Notes under the pieces: model-generated
Told to the model about the DNA's origin: nothing
The model's input: only the letters and a program-made list of their open reading frames with translations
Databases searched by the model: none
Assembly: GCA_964574985.1 (NCBI GenBank)
Contig: CAZNPH010000001.1
Coordinates: forward strand, 186,001 to 250,000
DNA from: CAZNPH01 sp964574985
GTDB taxonomy: Bacteria > Bacteroidota > Bacteroidia > Bacteroidales > SM23-62
Length of the DNA stretch: 64,000 bases
Direction: 5' to 3'
Translations under genes and position numbers: made by a program
Shown: one piece after another, positions 32,514 to 41,445 of the stretch
How the letters are laid out: each line of letters begins with the position of its first letter
Position numbering within the stretch: position 1 is the first letter of the stretch

Positions 32514-34694
32514 ATGAGATTTTTTTTGAGCATTCTTTTATACTTTATCATCAGCCTTTCCTTCTCCCTTTCGGCACAGCAAAAAAGCCGGAATATCACC
32601 CTGGAAAAAATATTTGTTCAGAGGGAATTTTCACCCGAAACCATACGCGGTATCAGGTCCATGAATGACGGGGAACACTATACCACGCTTACCGGAGGGT
32701 CAGCCATCGTCAGACATCTGTACCGGAGCGGCGAACGGGTGGACACAGTATTTTCACTGGATATGACTTCCTCCGCAAGCATAAAAAGCATCGATGACTA
32801 CACTTTCAGTCCGGATGAAAAACGGATCATGCTGACCTCCAATACCAAAAGCATTTACAGGTATTCATATACCGCTGATCATTATATCTGGAATATCGAC
32901 CAGAAAGAAATTTCGCCTTTATCAGAAAACGGATCACAACAGGTTCCCTCTTTTTGCAACCACGGCTCCAGAATCGCCTTCGTCAGGGACAACAACATTT
33001 TCATCAAATGCCTTGACAACGGGGCGGAAATACAGGTAACCCGCGACGGGGACAAAAACAGGATCATCAACGGGATCCCCGACTGGGTGTATGAGGAAGA
33101 ATTTGCTTTTTCAAAAGCATATGAATGGTCACCCGACGGAAAACGGATCGCTTATTACCGTTTTGACGAAAGCAGGGTCCGGCAATTTAAAATAACATAT
33201 TACGGAGATCTTTATCCCCGGCTGTACCAATACAAATATCCCAAAGCCGGTGAACAGAATTCCAGGGTCAGCATTCACATATATGATATAGACACCGGGG
33301 AAACCATTGAAGTGGACACAGGTGATGAAACCGACCAGTACATACCCCGGATCAAATGGACCCGTGATCCCGGAGTGCTGAGTGTTTTCAGACTAAACAG
33401 ACAGCAAAATCATCTTGAGCTTCTGTTGGCAGATGCTGCTACAGGATCCTCCCGGGTAATCCAGGAGGAAAGAGATAAATGCTACATTTCTGAAGTTGAC
33501 AACGACAAAATACATTTTCTGAAAGACGGAAAGCACTATATCTACATGAGCGAGGAATCGGGATACATGCATTTCTATCTTCACTCCATGGACGGAAAAA
33601 GGATGCGCCAGATCACCCGGGGTCATTTTGATATTGAAGAACTGCTGGGAATTGACCATGCCGGGGAAAAGCTGTATTATACTTCCAATGAAAACTCCAC
33701 GGTTCAAACGGATGTATTCTCCATCAGCTTCAACGGAAAAAGGAAAAAACAATTATCAGACCGGCCCGGATGTAATCACGCCGCATTCAGCAAGGGTTTT
33801 AAGTATTATATCAATGTTCATTCCGATGCAAATACCCCTCCTTTCCTCACCCTGAACGAACAATCCGGCGAACAGATCAGGGTACTCGAAGACAATGCGG
33901 AACTGAAAAGCAAAATGGAGGATTACGGATTCGGGAAAAAAGAACTGTTCACCATTACCACAACTGAAGATGTAAAACTCAATGCCTACATGATCAAACC
34001 ACAAAATTTTGATCCGGACCGGATCTATCCCCTTTTCATGTTCGTTTACGGCGGACCGGAATCTCAGTCGGTTCGCGACCGGTACGGTCACCGCATGCCA
34101 TGGTACCAATTGCTTCTGCAGGAGGGCTACATCGTGGCTTGTGTGGACAACCGGGGAACGGACGGAAAAGGAGAAGCATTCAGGAAAAGCACCTACATGC
34201 AACTGGGAAAACTGGAAACCACAGACCAGGTCGGAGCGGCTGTTTATTTCGGGGGGCTTCCCTTTATTGACAGGGACAGGATAGGGATCTTCGGGTGGAG
34301 TTATGGCGGCTTCCTGACTGCATTGTGCATGACCAAAGGAGCCGGAACCTTCAGGATGGGGATCGCTGTGGCACCGGTAACCAACTGGCGTTACTACGAC
34401 ACCATATACACAGAAAGGTTCATGCGGACACCCGGTGAAAATCCGGAAGGATATGACAACAACTCCCCCATAAACCATGCAGGAAAACTGGAAGGCAGGT
34501 TTCTCCTGATCCATGGCATGGCCGACGACAATGTCCATCTCCAGCATTCCGCAGAATTTTCGGAAGCACTTATCCAGTCAGGCAAATCATTTGACATGCA
34601 GTTCTATCCAAACAAAAACCACGGGATTTACGGAGGAAATACAACCCTTCACCTCTATTCGGCAATAACACGTTTCATCAAAGAAAATCTCTGA
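32514..34694 (+). CDS. Dipeptidyl-peptidase IV-like serine peptidase (family S9B)
   Basis: The start at 32514 (MRFFLSI) is chosen for the promoter position and the signal peptide (FFLSILLYFIISLSFSLSAQ). The 726-residue enzyme has an N-terminal beta-propeller (about residues 40-470) and an alpha/beta hydrolase domain. The catalytic triad is Ser in FGWSYGGFLTAL, Asp in IHGMADDNVH and His in PNKNHGIYGG. The propeller helix motif EEEFAF, whose Glu pair anchors the substrate N-terminus in DPP IV, is present (VYEEEFAFSKAYEWSPDGK), supporting true dipeptidyl-peptidase activity. Periplasmic; peptide utilisation. Monocistronic. Confidence 0.93.
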   Translation: MRFFLSILLYFIISLSFSLSAQQKSRNITLEKIFVQREFSPETIRGIRSMNDGEHYTTLTGGSAIVRHLYRSGERVDTVFSLDMTSSASIKSIDDYTFSPDEKRIMLTSNTKSIYRYSYTADHYIWNIDQKEISPLSENGSQQVPSFCNHGSRIAFVRDNNIFIKCLDNGAEIQVTRDGDKNRIINGIPDWVYEEEFAFSKAYEWSPDGKRIAYYRFDESRVRQFKITYYGDLYPRLYQYKYPKAGEQNSRVSIHIYDIDTGETIEVDTGDETDQYIPRIKWTRDPGVLSVFRLNRQQNHLELLLADAATGSSRVIQEERDKCYISEVDNDKIHFLKDGKHYIYMSEESGYMHFYLHSMDGKRMRQITRGHFDIEELLGIDHAGEKLYYTSNENSTVQTDVFSISFNGKRKKQLSDRPGCNHAAFSKGFKYYINVHSDANTPPFLTLNEQSGEQIRVLEDNAELKSKMEDYGFGKKELFTITTTEDVKLNAYMIKPQNFDPDRIYPLFMFVYGGPESQSVRDRYGHRMPWYQLLLQEGYIVACVDNRGTDGKGEAFRKSTYMQLGKLETTDQVGAAVYFGGLPFIDRDRIGIFGWSYGGFLTALCMTKGAGTFRMGIAVAPVTNWRYYDTIYTERFMRTPGENPEGYDNNSPINHAGKLEGRFLLIHGMADDNVHLQHSAEFSEALIQSGKSFDMQFYPNKNHGIYGGNTTLHLYSAITRFIKENL

Positions 34695-34750
34695 ATTCTG
34701 AAGGCATTAAGGTTGTATGGCAAATGAACAGGTTCTCTTATAATTTGTTG

Positions 34751-34758
34751 TACCTTTG
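34751..34758 (+). promoter_or_regulatory. -7 box (TACCTTTG) of the thrS-infC-rpmI-rplT operon
   Basis: Full TAnnTTTG match 27 nt upstream of the thrS ATG at 34786. An earlier in-frame TTG at 34756 falls inside this box and is rejected as a start. Confidence 0.6.
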
Positions 34759-34785
34759 CAATATTTTTCGGTAAACAAGCAACAA

Positions 34786-36729
34786 ATGATTCAAATCAGA
34801 TTTCCGGATCATTCGGTGAAAGAATACCAGGATGGAATAACTGCCGGTGAGATTGCCAAAGACATCAGTCCGGCCCTCGCCAAACAGGTCTACGCTGCAT
34901 CGGTCAATCAGGAAGTTATGGATTTGAACCGCCCAATCCATGAGAACGCCGACCTGTTACTGCACAAATGGGAAGATCCGGAGGCCAGACACGCTTTCTG
35001 GCATTCATCGGCCCACCTGATGGCAGAGGCTTTGCAAACCCTCTATCCGGGGATCAGGTTTGGCATTGGTCCGGCCATTGAAAACGGTTTCTATTATGAT
35101 GTGGATCCTCCCGAAGGGAAAACCATCAACGATGCGGATCTTCCGGTTATTGAGAAAAAAATGAAAGAACTTGCCGGTAAAAAGGAGGTTTTCCACCGGA
35201 AAGAGGTAAGTAAACAGGAAGCCCTCGATTTTTTCATCAGGAAAAAAGAAAATTACAAGGTCGAACTGATCAATGACTTGCAGGAAGGGACCATCAGCTT
35301 CTACACCCAGGGATCTTTCACTGACCTGTGCAAGGGACCGCACCTGCCGGATACTTCACCCATCAAGACCATCAAGTTGCTGAATGTTGCAGGGGCCTAT
35401 TGGCGGGGGGATGAAAACCGGAAACAACTTACCCGGATATACGGCATCAGCTTCCCCGAAAAAAAGATGCTGGATGATTATCTCGAAATGCTCGAAAAAG
35501 CCAGGGAGCGGGATCACAGAAAGATCGGCCGTGAACTGGAATTGTTCACTTTTTCAAACATGGCCGGCCAGGGTCTTCCGCTATGGCTTCCGAAAGGTGC
35601 AGCACTAAGGGAAAGGCTTGAAAATTTCCTGAAAAAAATACAAGCCGGGCATGGATATGAACCCATCATCACCCCTCATATTGGCCGTAAGGAATTATAT
35701 ATGATTTCGGGCCACTATGAAAAATACGGCAGGGATTCATTCCAGCCAATGAAAACACCGGTGGAAGGGGAAGAATTCATGCTGAAACCCATGAATTGTC
35801 CCCATCATTGTGAAATCTACAAAGACAAGCCACATTCCTACAGGGAACTGCCCATTCGCTACGCTGAATTCGGTACGGTTTACCGTTATGAACAGAGTGG
35901 TGAGCTGCACGGACTTACACGGGTGCGGGGATTTACCCAGGACGATGCCCACATTTTTTGTACTCCCGACCAGTTGAAGGATGAATTCATCAAAGTGATT
36001 GATATCATCCTGCATATTTTCAATGCACTGGAGTTTGAGGATTTCGCATCCCAGGTATCCCTCCGGGATCCAGGGCAAAAATCGGGATATATCGGCACGG
36101 ATGAGAGCTGGGACAAAGCGGAAAAAGCCATCATCGAAGCAGTCAATGAGAAGGGGCTGGATGCCCGGATTGAATACGGAGAAGCTGCTTTTTACGGCCC
36201 CAAACTGGATTTTATGGTTCGTGACGTGCTGGGAAGAAGCTGGCAACTGGGGACCATTCAGGTGGATTATAATCTTCCGGAACGTTTTGAACTGGAATAT
36301 ATCGGTGCGGACAATGAACGGCACAGGCCGGTCATGATCCACAGGGCACCTTTCGGTTCCATGGAAAGATTTGTTGCCCTGCTGATTGAACACACCGGTG
36401 GAAAATTTCCCCTGTGGCTCACTCCTGATCAGGTGGTGGTTATTCCGGTCAGTGAAAAATTTGATGATTATGCCGAAAAAGTTTCAAATTTTCTAAATAA
36501 TTGCGATATTCGCACTCTGATTGACCTGAGGAACGAGAAGGTGGGTAAAAAGATCAGGGACAATGAATTAAAGAAGATCCCATACCTGCTGATCGTGGGC
36601 GGAAAAGAAGTTGATGGCCAAACCGTATCGGTCAGGAAACAGGGAGAAGGAGATCAGGGAATCATGAAACCCGAAGAATTTGCGGCGTTCCTGAAAGAAA
36701 AGGAAACCGAACAACTGAAAGAATTCTGA
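34786..36729 (+). CDS. thrS: Threonyl-tRNA synthetase
   Basis: A 647-residue class II synthetase starting MIQIRFPDHSV. The TGS domain covers residues 1-60. The editing/second additional domain follows, with zinc-type HSSAHLMAEAL and the SFTDLCKGPHLPDT motif. The catalytic core has motif 2-like YRYEQSGELHGLTRVRGFTQDDAH and motif 3-like PVMIHRAPFGSMERF, and a C-terminal anticodon-binding domain begins near residue 540 (VVVIPVSEKFDDYA). First gene of the conserved thrS-infC-rpmI-rplT operon. Confidence 0.97.
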   Translation: MIQIRFPDHSVKEYQDGITAGEIAKDISPALAKQVYAASVNQEVMDLNRPIHENADLLLHKWEDPEARHAFWHSSAHLMAEALQTLYPGIRFGIGPAIENGFYYDVDPPEGKTINDADLPVIEKKMKELAGKKEVFHRKEVSKQEALDFFIRKKENYKVELINDLQEGTISFYTQGSFTDLCKGPHLPDTSPIKTIKLLNVAGAYWRGDENRKQLTRIYGISFPEKKMLDDYLEMLEKARERDHRKIGRELELFTFSNMAGQGLPLWLPKGAALRERLENFLKKIQAGHGYEPIITPHIGRKELYMISGHYEKYGRDSFQPMKTPVEGEEFMLKPMNCPHHCEIYKDKPHSYRELPIRYAEFGTVYRYEQSGELHGLTRVRGFTQDDAHIFCTPDQLKDEFIKVIDIILHIFNALEFEDFASQVSLRDPGQKSGYIGTDESWDKAEKAIIEAVNEKGLDARIEYGEAAFYGPKLDFMVRDVLGRSWQLGTIQVDYNLPERFELEYIGADNERHRPVMIHRAPFGSMERFVALLIEHTGGKFPLWLTPDQVVVIPVSEKFDDYAEKVSNFLNNCDIRTLIDLRNEKVGKKIRDNELKKIPYLLIVGGKEVDGQTVSVRKQGEGDQGIMKPEEFAAFLKEKETEQLKEF

Positions 36730-36745
36730 AACGAAACCTAAAGGA

Positions 36746-36761
36746 AAGGAGGTAAACCATA
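36746..36761 (+). promoter_or_regulatory. Strong ribosome-binding site with an AUA start for infC
   Basis: AAGGAGGT (36746-36753) is followed after a 5-nt spacer by ATA at 36759-36761, which opens the infC frame. A strong Shine-Dalgarno next to a non-AUG codon is the arrangement expected for an IF3-discriminated, autoregulated start. Confidence 0.7.
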
Positions 36762-37331
36762 GCGGGGCCCAAACCAAACCGGAGATTCAGCAGATCCAGA
36801 AGGAATCTACCAAAACACAGGATCAACCATAACATACGATCGAAAACCGTGAGGGTGGTCGGGGAAAATGTTTCCAATCCCGGGATATACTCCATCCAGG
36901 AAGCCATGAAAATGGCCGATTCCCAGGAGCTTGACCTGGTGGAAATATCTCCCAAGGCAGATCCGCCGGTTTGCAAGATCATTGATTATAAAAAATTTCT
37001 ATATCACCAAAAAAAGAAACAGAAAGAGCTCAAGGCCAAAACGGTCAAGGTAGTTGTCAAGGAAATCAGGTTCGGACCACACACCGAAGAACATGATTAC
37101 AACTTCAAACTGAAACATGCCCGGAAGTTCCTGGAAGACGGTGCAAAAGTCAAGGCATATGTATTCTTTAAAGGGAGGTCCATCATATATTCCGAAAAAG
37201 GAGAGATCCTGCTGCTCAAACTTGCGCAGGACCTTGAAGATTGCGGAAAAGTAGAACAATTGCCGAAGCTGGAAGGCAAGCGGATGACCATGATCATTGC
37301 ACCCAAGTCCATAAAAAAGAAAAAACAATAA
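36759..37331 (+). CDS. infC: Translation initiation factor IF-3, apparent AUA start
   Basis: From ATA at 36759 the frame encodes 190 residues. The segment before the first in-frame GTG (36849) reads HRINHNIRSKTVRVVGEN across that codon, matching the conserved IF-3 N-terminus (RINxxIR...VRLIGENG). A later GTG start would delete this, so translation must begin upstream, and no ATG/GTG/TTG lies between the thrS stop region and the match. The C-terminal domain (KEIRFGPHTEEHDYNFKLKH, MIIAPK) is standard. IF-3 rejects non-AUG starts, so AUA would allow negative autoregulation, as AUU does in Escherichia coli. Confidence 0.9.
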   Translation: MAGPKPNRRFSRSRRNLPKHRINHNIRSKTVRVVGENVSNPGIYSIQEAMKMADSQELDLVEISPKADPPVCKIIDYKKFLYHQKKKQKELKAKTVKVVVKEIRFGPHTEEHDYNFKLKHARKFLEDGAKVKAYVFFKGRSIIYSEKGEILLLKLAQDLEDCGKVEQLPKLEGKRMTMIIAPKSIKKKKQ

Positions 37332-37346
37332 GAAAAAGCATACAGA

Positions 37347-37544
37347 ATGCCAAAAATGAAGACCAACGCGGGAGCCAAAAAAAGGTTTAAATTATCGGCC
37401 ACCGGCAAGATAAGAAGAAAACATGCATACAAGAGCCACATCCTGACCAAGAAATCCAAGAAAAGAAAACGGAATCTCGGATATTTCGGAGAGGTGAGTG
37501 GGGCCGATAAAGAACGAATCAGGCGATTGCTGGCCATGAAATAA
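37347..37544 (+). CDS. rpmI: 50S ribosomal protein L35
   Basis: A 65-residue, strongly basic protein starting MPKMKTNAGAKKRFKLSATG, the universal L35 N-terminus, followed by KIRRKHAYKSHILTKKSKKR. It lies 15 nt after infC and 14 nt before rplT in the conserved operon, and is presumably controlled together with infC. Confidence 0.98.
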   Translation: MPKMKTNAGAKKRFKLSATGKIRRKHAYKSHILTKKSKKRKRNLGYFGEVSGADKERIRRLLAMK

Positions 37545-37558
37545 AAAATTGAATAAAA

Positions 37559-37909
37559 ATGCCCAGATCAACCAATAAAGTAGCATCAAGGAGCAGAAAG
37601 AAAAAAATACTCAAACAAACCCGGGGTAACTTCGGAGGAAGAAAGAATCTGTACTCGGTTGCCGTAAATACACTTGAAAAAGGCATGCAATATGCCTACC
37701 GGGACCGAAGGAAGAAAAAAGGGAATTTTCGCGCATTGTGGATCCAGAGGATCAATGCCGCAGCCAGGAATTATGACATGTCTTACTCTGAATTCATGGG
37801 CAGGGTCAGTAAAAAAGGCATCAAGCTCAACAGGAAAGTACTTGCCGACCTGGCCATGAATCATCCGGATGCATTTAAGGCAGTGGTTGATACCGTAAAG
37901 AAAGACTGA
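37559..37909 (+). CDS. rplT: 50S ribosomal protein L20
   Basis: A 116-residue basic protein with L20 signatures MPRSTNKVASRSRKKKILKQ at the N-terminus, RGNFGGRKNLYSVA, and WIQRINAAARNYDMSYSEFM. It is an early 23S rRNA assembly protein that, in several bacteria, represses its own operon by binding the leader. Last gene of thrS-infC-rpmI-rplT. A short 6-bp inverted repeat follows the stop but has no T-run. Confidence 0.98.
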   Translation: MPRSTNKVASRSRKKKILKQTRGNFGGRKNLYSVAVNTLEKGMQYAYRDRRKKKGNFRALWIQRINAAARNYDMSYSEFMGRVSKKGIKLNRKVLADLAMNHPDAFKAVVDTVKKD

Positions 37910-37962
37910 ACACAGGACAGTCTGGCTGCCTCCTGAGTCACCCCCCCGTTAATCCTCTTATT

Positions 37963-38679
37963 ATGATTGTTGGAATCATAGGGTATGGCCGCATGGGACA
38001 TGAAATCGAAAAGGTTGCATCCGAGCGAGGCCATCAAACCGGACTCATCATCGACCTGGACAATTTGCAGGATCTCAATCAGGCCAATCTAGACAAGATC
38101 GATGTCGCTCTGGAATTCAGCACTCCGGAAACCGCCTTTGACAATATCGTTAAATGCTTTGAGGGAAAAACGCCGGTTGTATCAGGAACAACCGGATGGC
38201 TGGATAAATACGAACTGATTAAAAGCAAATGCCTGGAAGAAAAACAAACCCTTCTGGTAGCATCCAATTTCAACATAGGCGTCAACATCCTGTTTGCACT
38301 CAACAAAAAACTGGCCCGGTTCATGAACGGATTTCCCCAGTATGAACCTTCCATCGAAGAGATCCATCATACCCGGAAACTTGACGCACCCAGCGGGACG
38401 GCTATTCATCTGGGAGAAGACATCATAAGTCTTTTGGACAGAAAAAAAGACTGGAAACTTGACCGCCGGGGAGAAAAAGATATATTGAACATTCATGCGG
38501 TCAGGAAAGGGGATGTGCCGGGCATACATCAGATCAAATATGAATCGGAATTTGATGAGATCATATTGAAACATACCGCAGCAAGCAGAAAGGGTTTTGC
38601 ACTCGGAGCCATTCTGGCAGCTGAATTTATCCGGGATAAAACGGGGGTATTCACCATGAATGATCTGCTCGGATTCTGA
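37963..38679 (+). CDS. dapB: 4-hydroxy-tetrahydrodipicolinate reductase
   Basis: A 238-residue NAD(P)H-dependent enzyme of lysine and diaminopimelate synthesis. It has IVGIIGYGRMGHEIEKVA (nucleotide fold), LEFSTPETAFDNI, VVSGTTGWLD, ASNFNIGVNILFALNK, the catalytic region EIHHTRKLDAPSGTAI, and a C-terminal FALGAILAAEFI. It is shorter than the Escherichia coli enzyme, as usual in Bacteroidota. It begins the dapB-lepB-lepB run, with lepB 15 nt later. Confidence 0.96.
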   Translation: MIVGIIGYGRMGHEIEKVASERGHQTGLIIDLDNLQDLNQANLDKIDVALEFSTPETAFDNIVKCFEGKTPVVSGTTGWLDKYELIKSKCLEEKQTLLVASNFNIGVNILFALNKKLARFMNGFPQYEPSIEEIHHTRKLDAPSGTAIHLGEDIISLLDRKKDWKLDRRGEKDILNIHAVRKGDVPGIHQIKYESEFDEIILKHTAASRKGFALGAILAAEFIRDKTGVFTMNDLLGF

Positions 38680-38694
38680 CATCCTGCCCCGTTC

Positions 38695-40020
38695 ATGAAG
38701 ATACTCAGGCATAAATATTTCAGGTTTGCATACATTTCTTTGATCTATATCCTTTTTGTCTTGTGGTTGGAGTGCTATTGGTTGCTGGCCGGACTCCCCA
38801 TCATTGCGGATATTTTTCTTACCGGATTTATCAACTGGGAACAGCTGAAAATAAGCAAAAGAGGGAAGAATCATCCCGGACTGGAATGGTTGAAAGCCAT
38901 CCTGTTTGCACTGATTACCGTTCTGTTGATCCGGGGGCTTCTGCTGGAGGCATATACCATACCCACTCCTTCCATGGAAAAAACCCTGATGGTGGGAGAT
39001 TACATTTTTTTGAGCAAAATCAGTTACGGACCCAGGATGCCCATGACCCCCCTTTCAGTTCCTTTTGTCCACAACCGGCTGTCTTTTGCCAACAACATCC
39101 GGTCCTTCCTGACAAATCCGCAACTCTCCTACAAGCGGCTGGCGGGATTGTCGGAGATCGAACCCAACGATGTGGTCATATTCAATTTTCCGGAGGGTGA
39201 TACCGTCGTACTCCAGTTTCCCAATCAAAGCTATTACGTCCTGATCAGAAAATACGGAAGAAAAAGCATTCATGATCAATATGATATAATCTACCGGCCC
39301 GTAGATAAAAGGGATCATTTTGTCAAGCGTTGTGTGGGCCTTCCTGGAAACCGGTTTGAAATACGGCACGGAAATGTATATGTAAATGGAAAAAGGACCG
39401 AAGATCCTCCCTTGCTGCAGTTCAGTCATTATGTCAAAACCCGGGGCAGACAGATCGATCCGGAAATATTGGGGGAATTGCATATTGACAACGCACACCG
39501 GTATTTCGATCCGGAGAAATCCAGTTATATCATGCCCCTCACCATGAAGACCGCTGGGATTCTCAGAACACTGCCGGAGGTACAGACGGTTACCAAACTC
39601 GAGAACACCAACAGAAAAGTCTCCTACCGGTCGGTATTCCCTTACAGCCCATATTACAAATGGACCGAGGACAATTATGGTCCCCTGGAGATCCCGGCCC
39701 GGGGAAAAACAGTACGACTGACCCTGGAAAATCTCCCCTTGTACAAACGGATCATTGCCGTATATGAGCATAATGAACTATCGGTAAACGATGGAGTCAT
39801 ACACATCAATGGCATTCCTTCCAACAGGTACACTTTCAAGATGAATTATTTTTTCATGCTTGGCGACAACCGGCACAATTCAGCCGATTCAAGATTCTGG
39901 GGATTTGTGCCTGAAGACCATATTGAAGGAAAGGCCGTATTCGTATGGCTGTCCCTGAAGACGGGGGCCAAACTCCCCAATAGATTCCGCTGGAAAAAAA
40001 TGTTTAAAATTATTGAGTAA
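38695..40020 (+). CDS. lepB: Signal peptidase I, long Bacteroidota form (first copy)
   Basis: A 441-residue inner-membrane peptidase cleaving signal peptides. Two membrane segments lie at the N-terminus (about 10-42 and 65-85). The catalytic Ser is in IPTPSMEKTLMVGDYIFLSK and the catalytic Lys in RDHFVKRCVGLPG. The box E motif MLGDNRHNSADSRFWGFVP is near residue 390. An insertion of about 130 residues between the Lys box and box E makes it longer than the Escherichia coli enzyme. 24 nt separate it from its paralogue. Confidence 0.95.
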   Translation: MKILRHKYFRFAYISLIYILFVLWLECYWLLAGLPIIADIFLTGFINWEQLKISKRGKNHPGLEWLKAILFALITVLLIRGLLLEAYTIPTPSMEKTLMVGDYIFLSKISYGPRMPMTPLSVPFVHNRLSFANNIRSFLTNPQLSYKRLAGLSEIEPNDVVIFNFPEGDTVVLQFPNQSYYVLIRKYGRKSIHDQYDIIYRPVDKRDHFVKRCVGLPGNRFEIRHGNVYVNGKRTEDPPLLQFSHYVKTRGRQIDPEILGELHIDNAHRYFDPEKSSYIMPLTMKTAGILRTLPEVQTVTKLENTNRKVSYRSVFPYSPYYKWTEDNYGPLEIPARGKTVRLTLENLPLYKRIIAVYEHNELSVNDGVIHINGIPSNRYTFKMNYFFMLGDNRHNSADSRFWGFVPEDHIEGKAVFVWLSLKTGAKLPNRFRWKKMFKIIE

Positions 40021-40044
40021 CTTTAAAAAAATCATTTCAATCAG

Positions 40045-41445
40045 ATGAATTGGCTCAACGTATTCAGAAATAAATATTTCAAATTTTCGGCCGCCGCAAT
40101 CCTTTATATCTTCTGGGTTATCTGGCTGGACAATTACTGGTTTCTGGCCGGACTCGCCGTGATCTTTGACATATACGTGACCCGGAAGGTGAACTGGTCT
40201 TTCTGGAAAAAGAGGGGTCAGAAAAACAGTGCTTTTATTGAATGGCTGGATGCATTGATATTTGCGGTTATTGCCGTGACCCTCATCAATATTTTCATTT
40301 TCCAGAACTACCGCATCCCCAGTCCGTCCATGGAAAAAACCCTCCTTGTAGGAGATCATCTGGCGGTAAGTAAGGTAGCCTATGGGCCCAGACTCCCCAT
40401 AACGCCCCTTACCATACCATTTACCCAGAACACGCTTCCATTGCTGGGAAGAACATATCTTGACTGGGTCCAGTGGCCCTACAAGCGGCTGGCCGGATTC
40501 GACCGGGTAAAGAATGACGATATTGTGGTATTTAACTTCCCTGCGGGAGATACGGTTATCCTGCAGAACACAGCAGCCAGCTACTATTCGATCCTCAGGG
40601 ATCATGCATTTGAATTCAGGAACCGGGATATGATGGAAAAAAAACGCATCAGGAGCTGGAATGAATATCTGGATATTGCGCGGGACTATGCCTGGCATAC
40701 ATACGATATTGTCACCCGCCCGGTGGACCGCAGGGACAATTATATCAAAAGGTGTATCGGGATCCCCGGAGATTCCATTGAGGTCGTGCACGGACAGGTA
40801 TTTGTCAACGGCCGGAAACAAAAAGAGATCCCCGGACTGCAGCATCACTACGAGGTGATCACCAGCGGAACCCCGATCAATCCCAGGGCCCTTGAAAGGC
40901 TCGGCATATCACGTGACGAATGGAGGATGGGACAAAACTACACATATTCACTGCCCCTGACCGATGAAAATCGCAGGAAGATCGAAAAATTCTCCAATGT
41001 GGTGGCCATCAAAAAAAACGAAACACCGGACAATGTCTACAATTTTCAGATTTTTCCGCACGATCCCCGTTTTCCCTGGACACTGGATAACTTTGGACCG
41101 CTCTGGGTACCGGCAAAAGGGGTGACTATCGGACTGAACGTTGAAAACCTCCCTCTATATGAAAGGATCATCGATGTCTGTGAAAACAATGATCTCACAT
41201 TGGAAAATGACCGGATAAAAATCAACGGGGAATACGTCACCAGCTATACCTTCAAAATGAACTATTATTTCATGATGGGGGACAACCGTCATTCATCGGC
41301 CGATTCAAGATACTGGGGATTTGTTCCCGAAGATCATATCGTCGGGGAACCCCTGCTGATATGGCTTTCTATTGACAAAAACAAAAGATTTCCGGAAAAG
41401 GTCCGCTGGAAAAGGATCTTACGGTCTGCCTATCATGAAAATTAA
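40045..41445 (+). CDS. lepB: Signal peptidase I, long Bacteroidota form (second copy)
   Basis: A 466-residue paralogue of the preceding gene with the same plan: two N-terminal membrane helices, catalytic Ser in RIPSPSMEKTLLVGDHLAV, Lys in RDNYIKRCIGIPGDS, and box E MMGDNRHSSADSRYWGFVP. It has an additional segment before the Lys box (about residues 195-225). Both copies keep the catalytic dyad, so a division of substrates is more likely than decay of one copy. It converges on the polyferredoxin gene with a 4-nt overlap. Confidence 0.95.
   Translation: MNWLNVFRNKYFKFSAAAILYIFWVIWLDNYWFLAGLAVIFDIYVTRKVNWSFWKKRGQKNSAFIEWLDALIFAVIAVTLINIFIFQNYRIPSPSMEKTLLVGDHLAVSKVAYGPRLPITPLTIPFTQNTLPLLGRTYLDWVQWPYKRLAGFDRVKNDDIVVFNFPAGDTVILQNTAASYYSILRDHAFEFRNRDMMEKKRIRSWNEYLDIARDYAWHTYDIVTRPVDRRDNYIKRCIGIPGDSIEVVHGQVFVNGRKQKEIPGLQHHYEVITSGTPINPRALERLGISRDEWRMGQNYTYSLPLTDENRRKIEKFSNVVAIKKNETPDNVYNFQIFPHDPRFPWTLDNFGPLWVPAKGVTIGLNVENLPLYERIIDVCENNDLTLENDRIKINGEYVTSYTFKMNYYFMMGDNRHSSADSRYWGFVPEDHIVGEPLLIWLSIDKNKRFPEKVRWKRILRSAYHEN

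Noticed and set aside
33756..34547. Minus-strand 263-codon open frame opposite the S9B peptidase
   Set aside because: Antisense to the catalytic domain, with no coding features of its own.
34756..34785. Ten-codon N-terminal extension of thrS from a TTG
   Set aside because: It starts within the -7 box; the TGS domain begins naturally at the ATG at 34786.
37905..37945. Inverted repeat AGACTG/CAGTCT after rplT as a terminator
   Set aside because: Only 6 bp with no following T-run.
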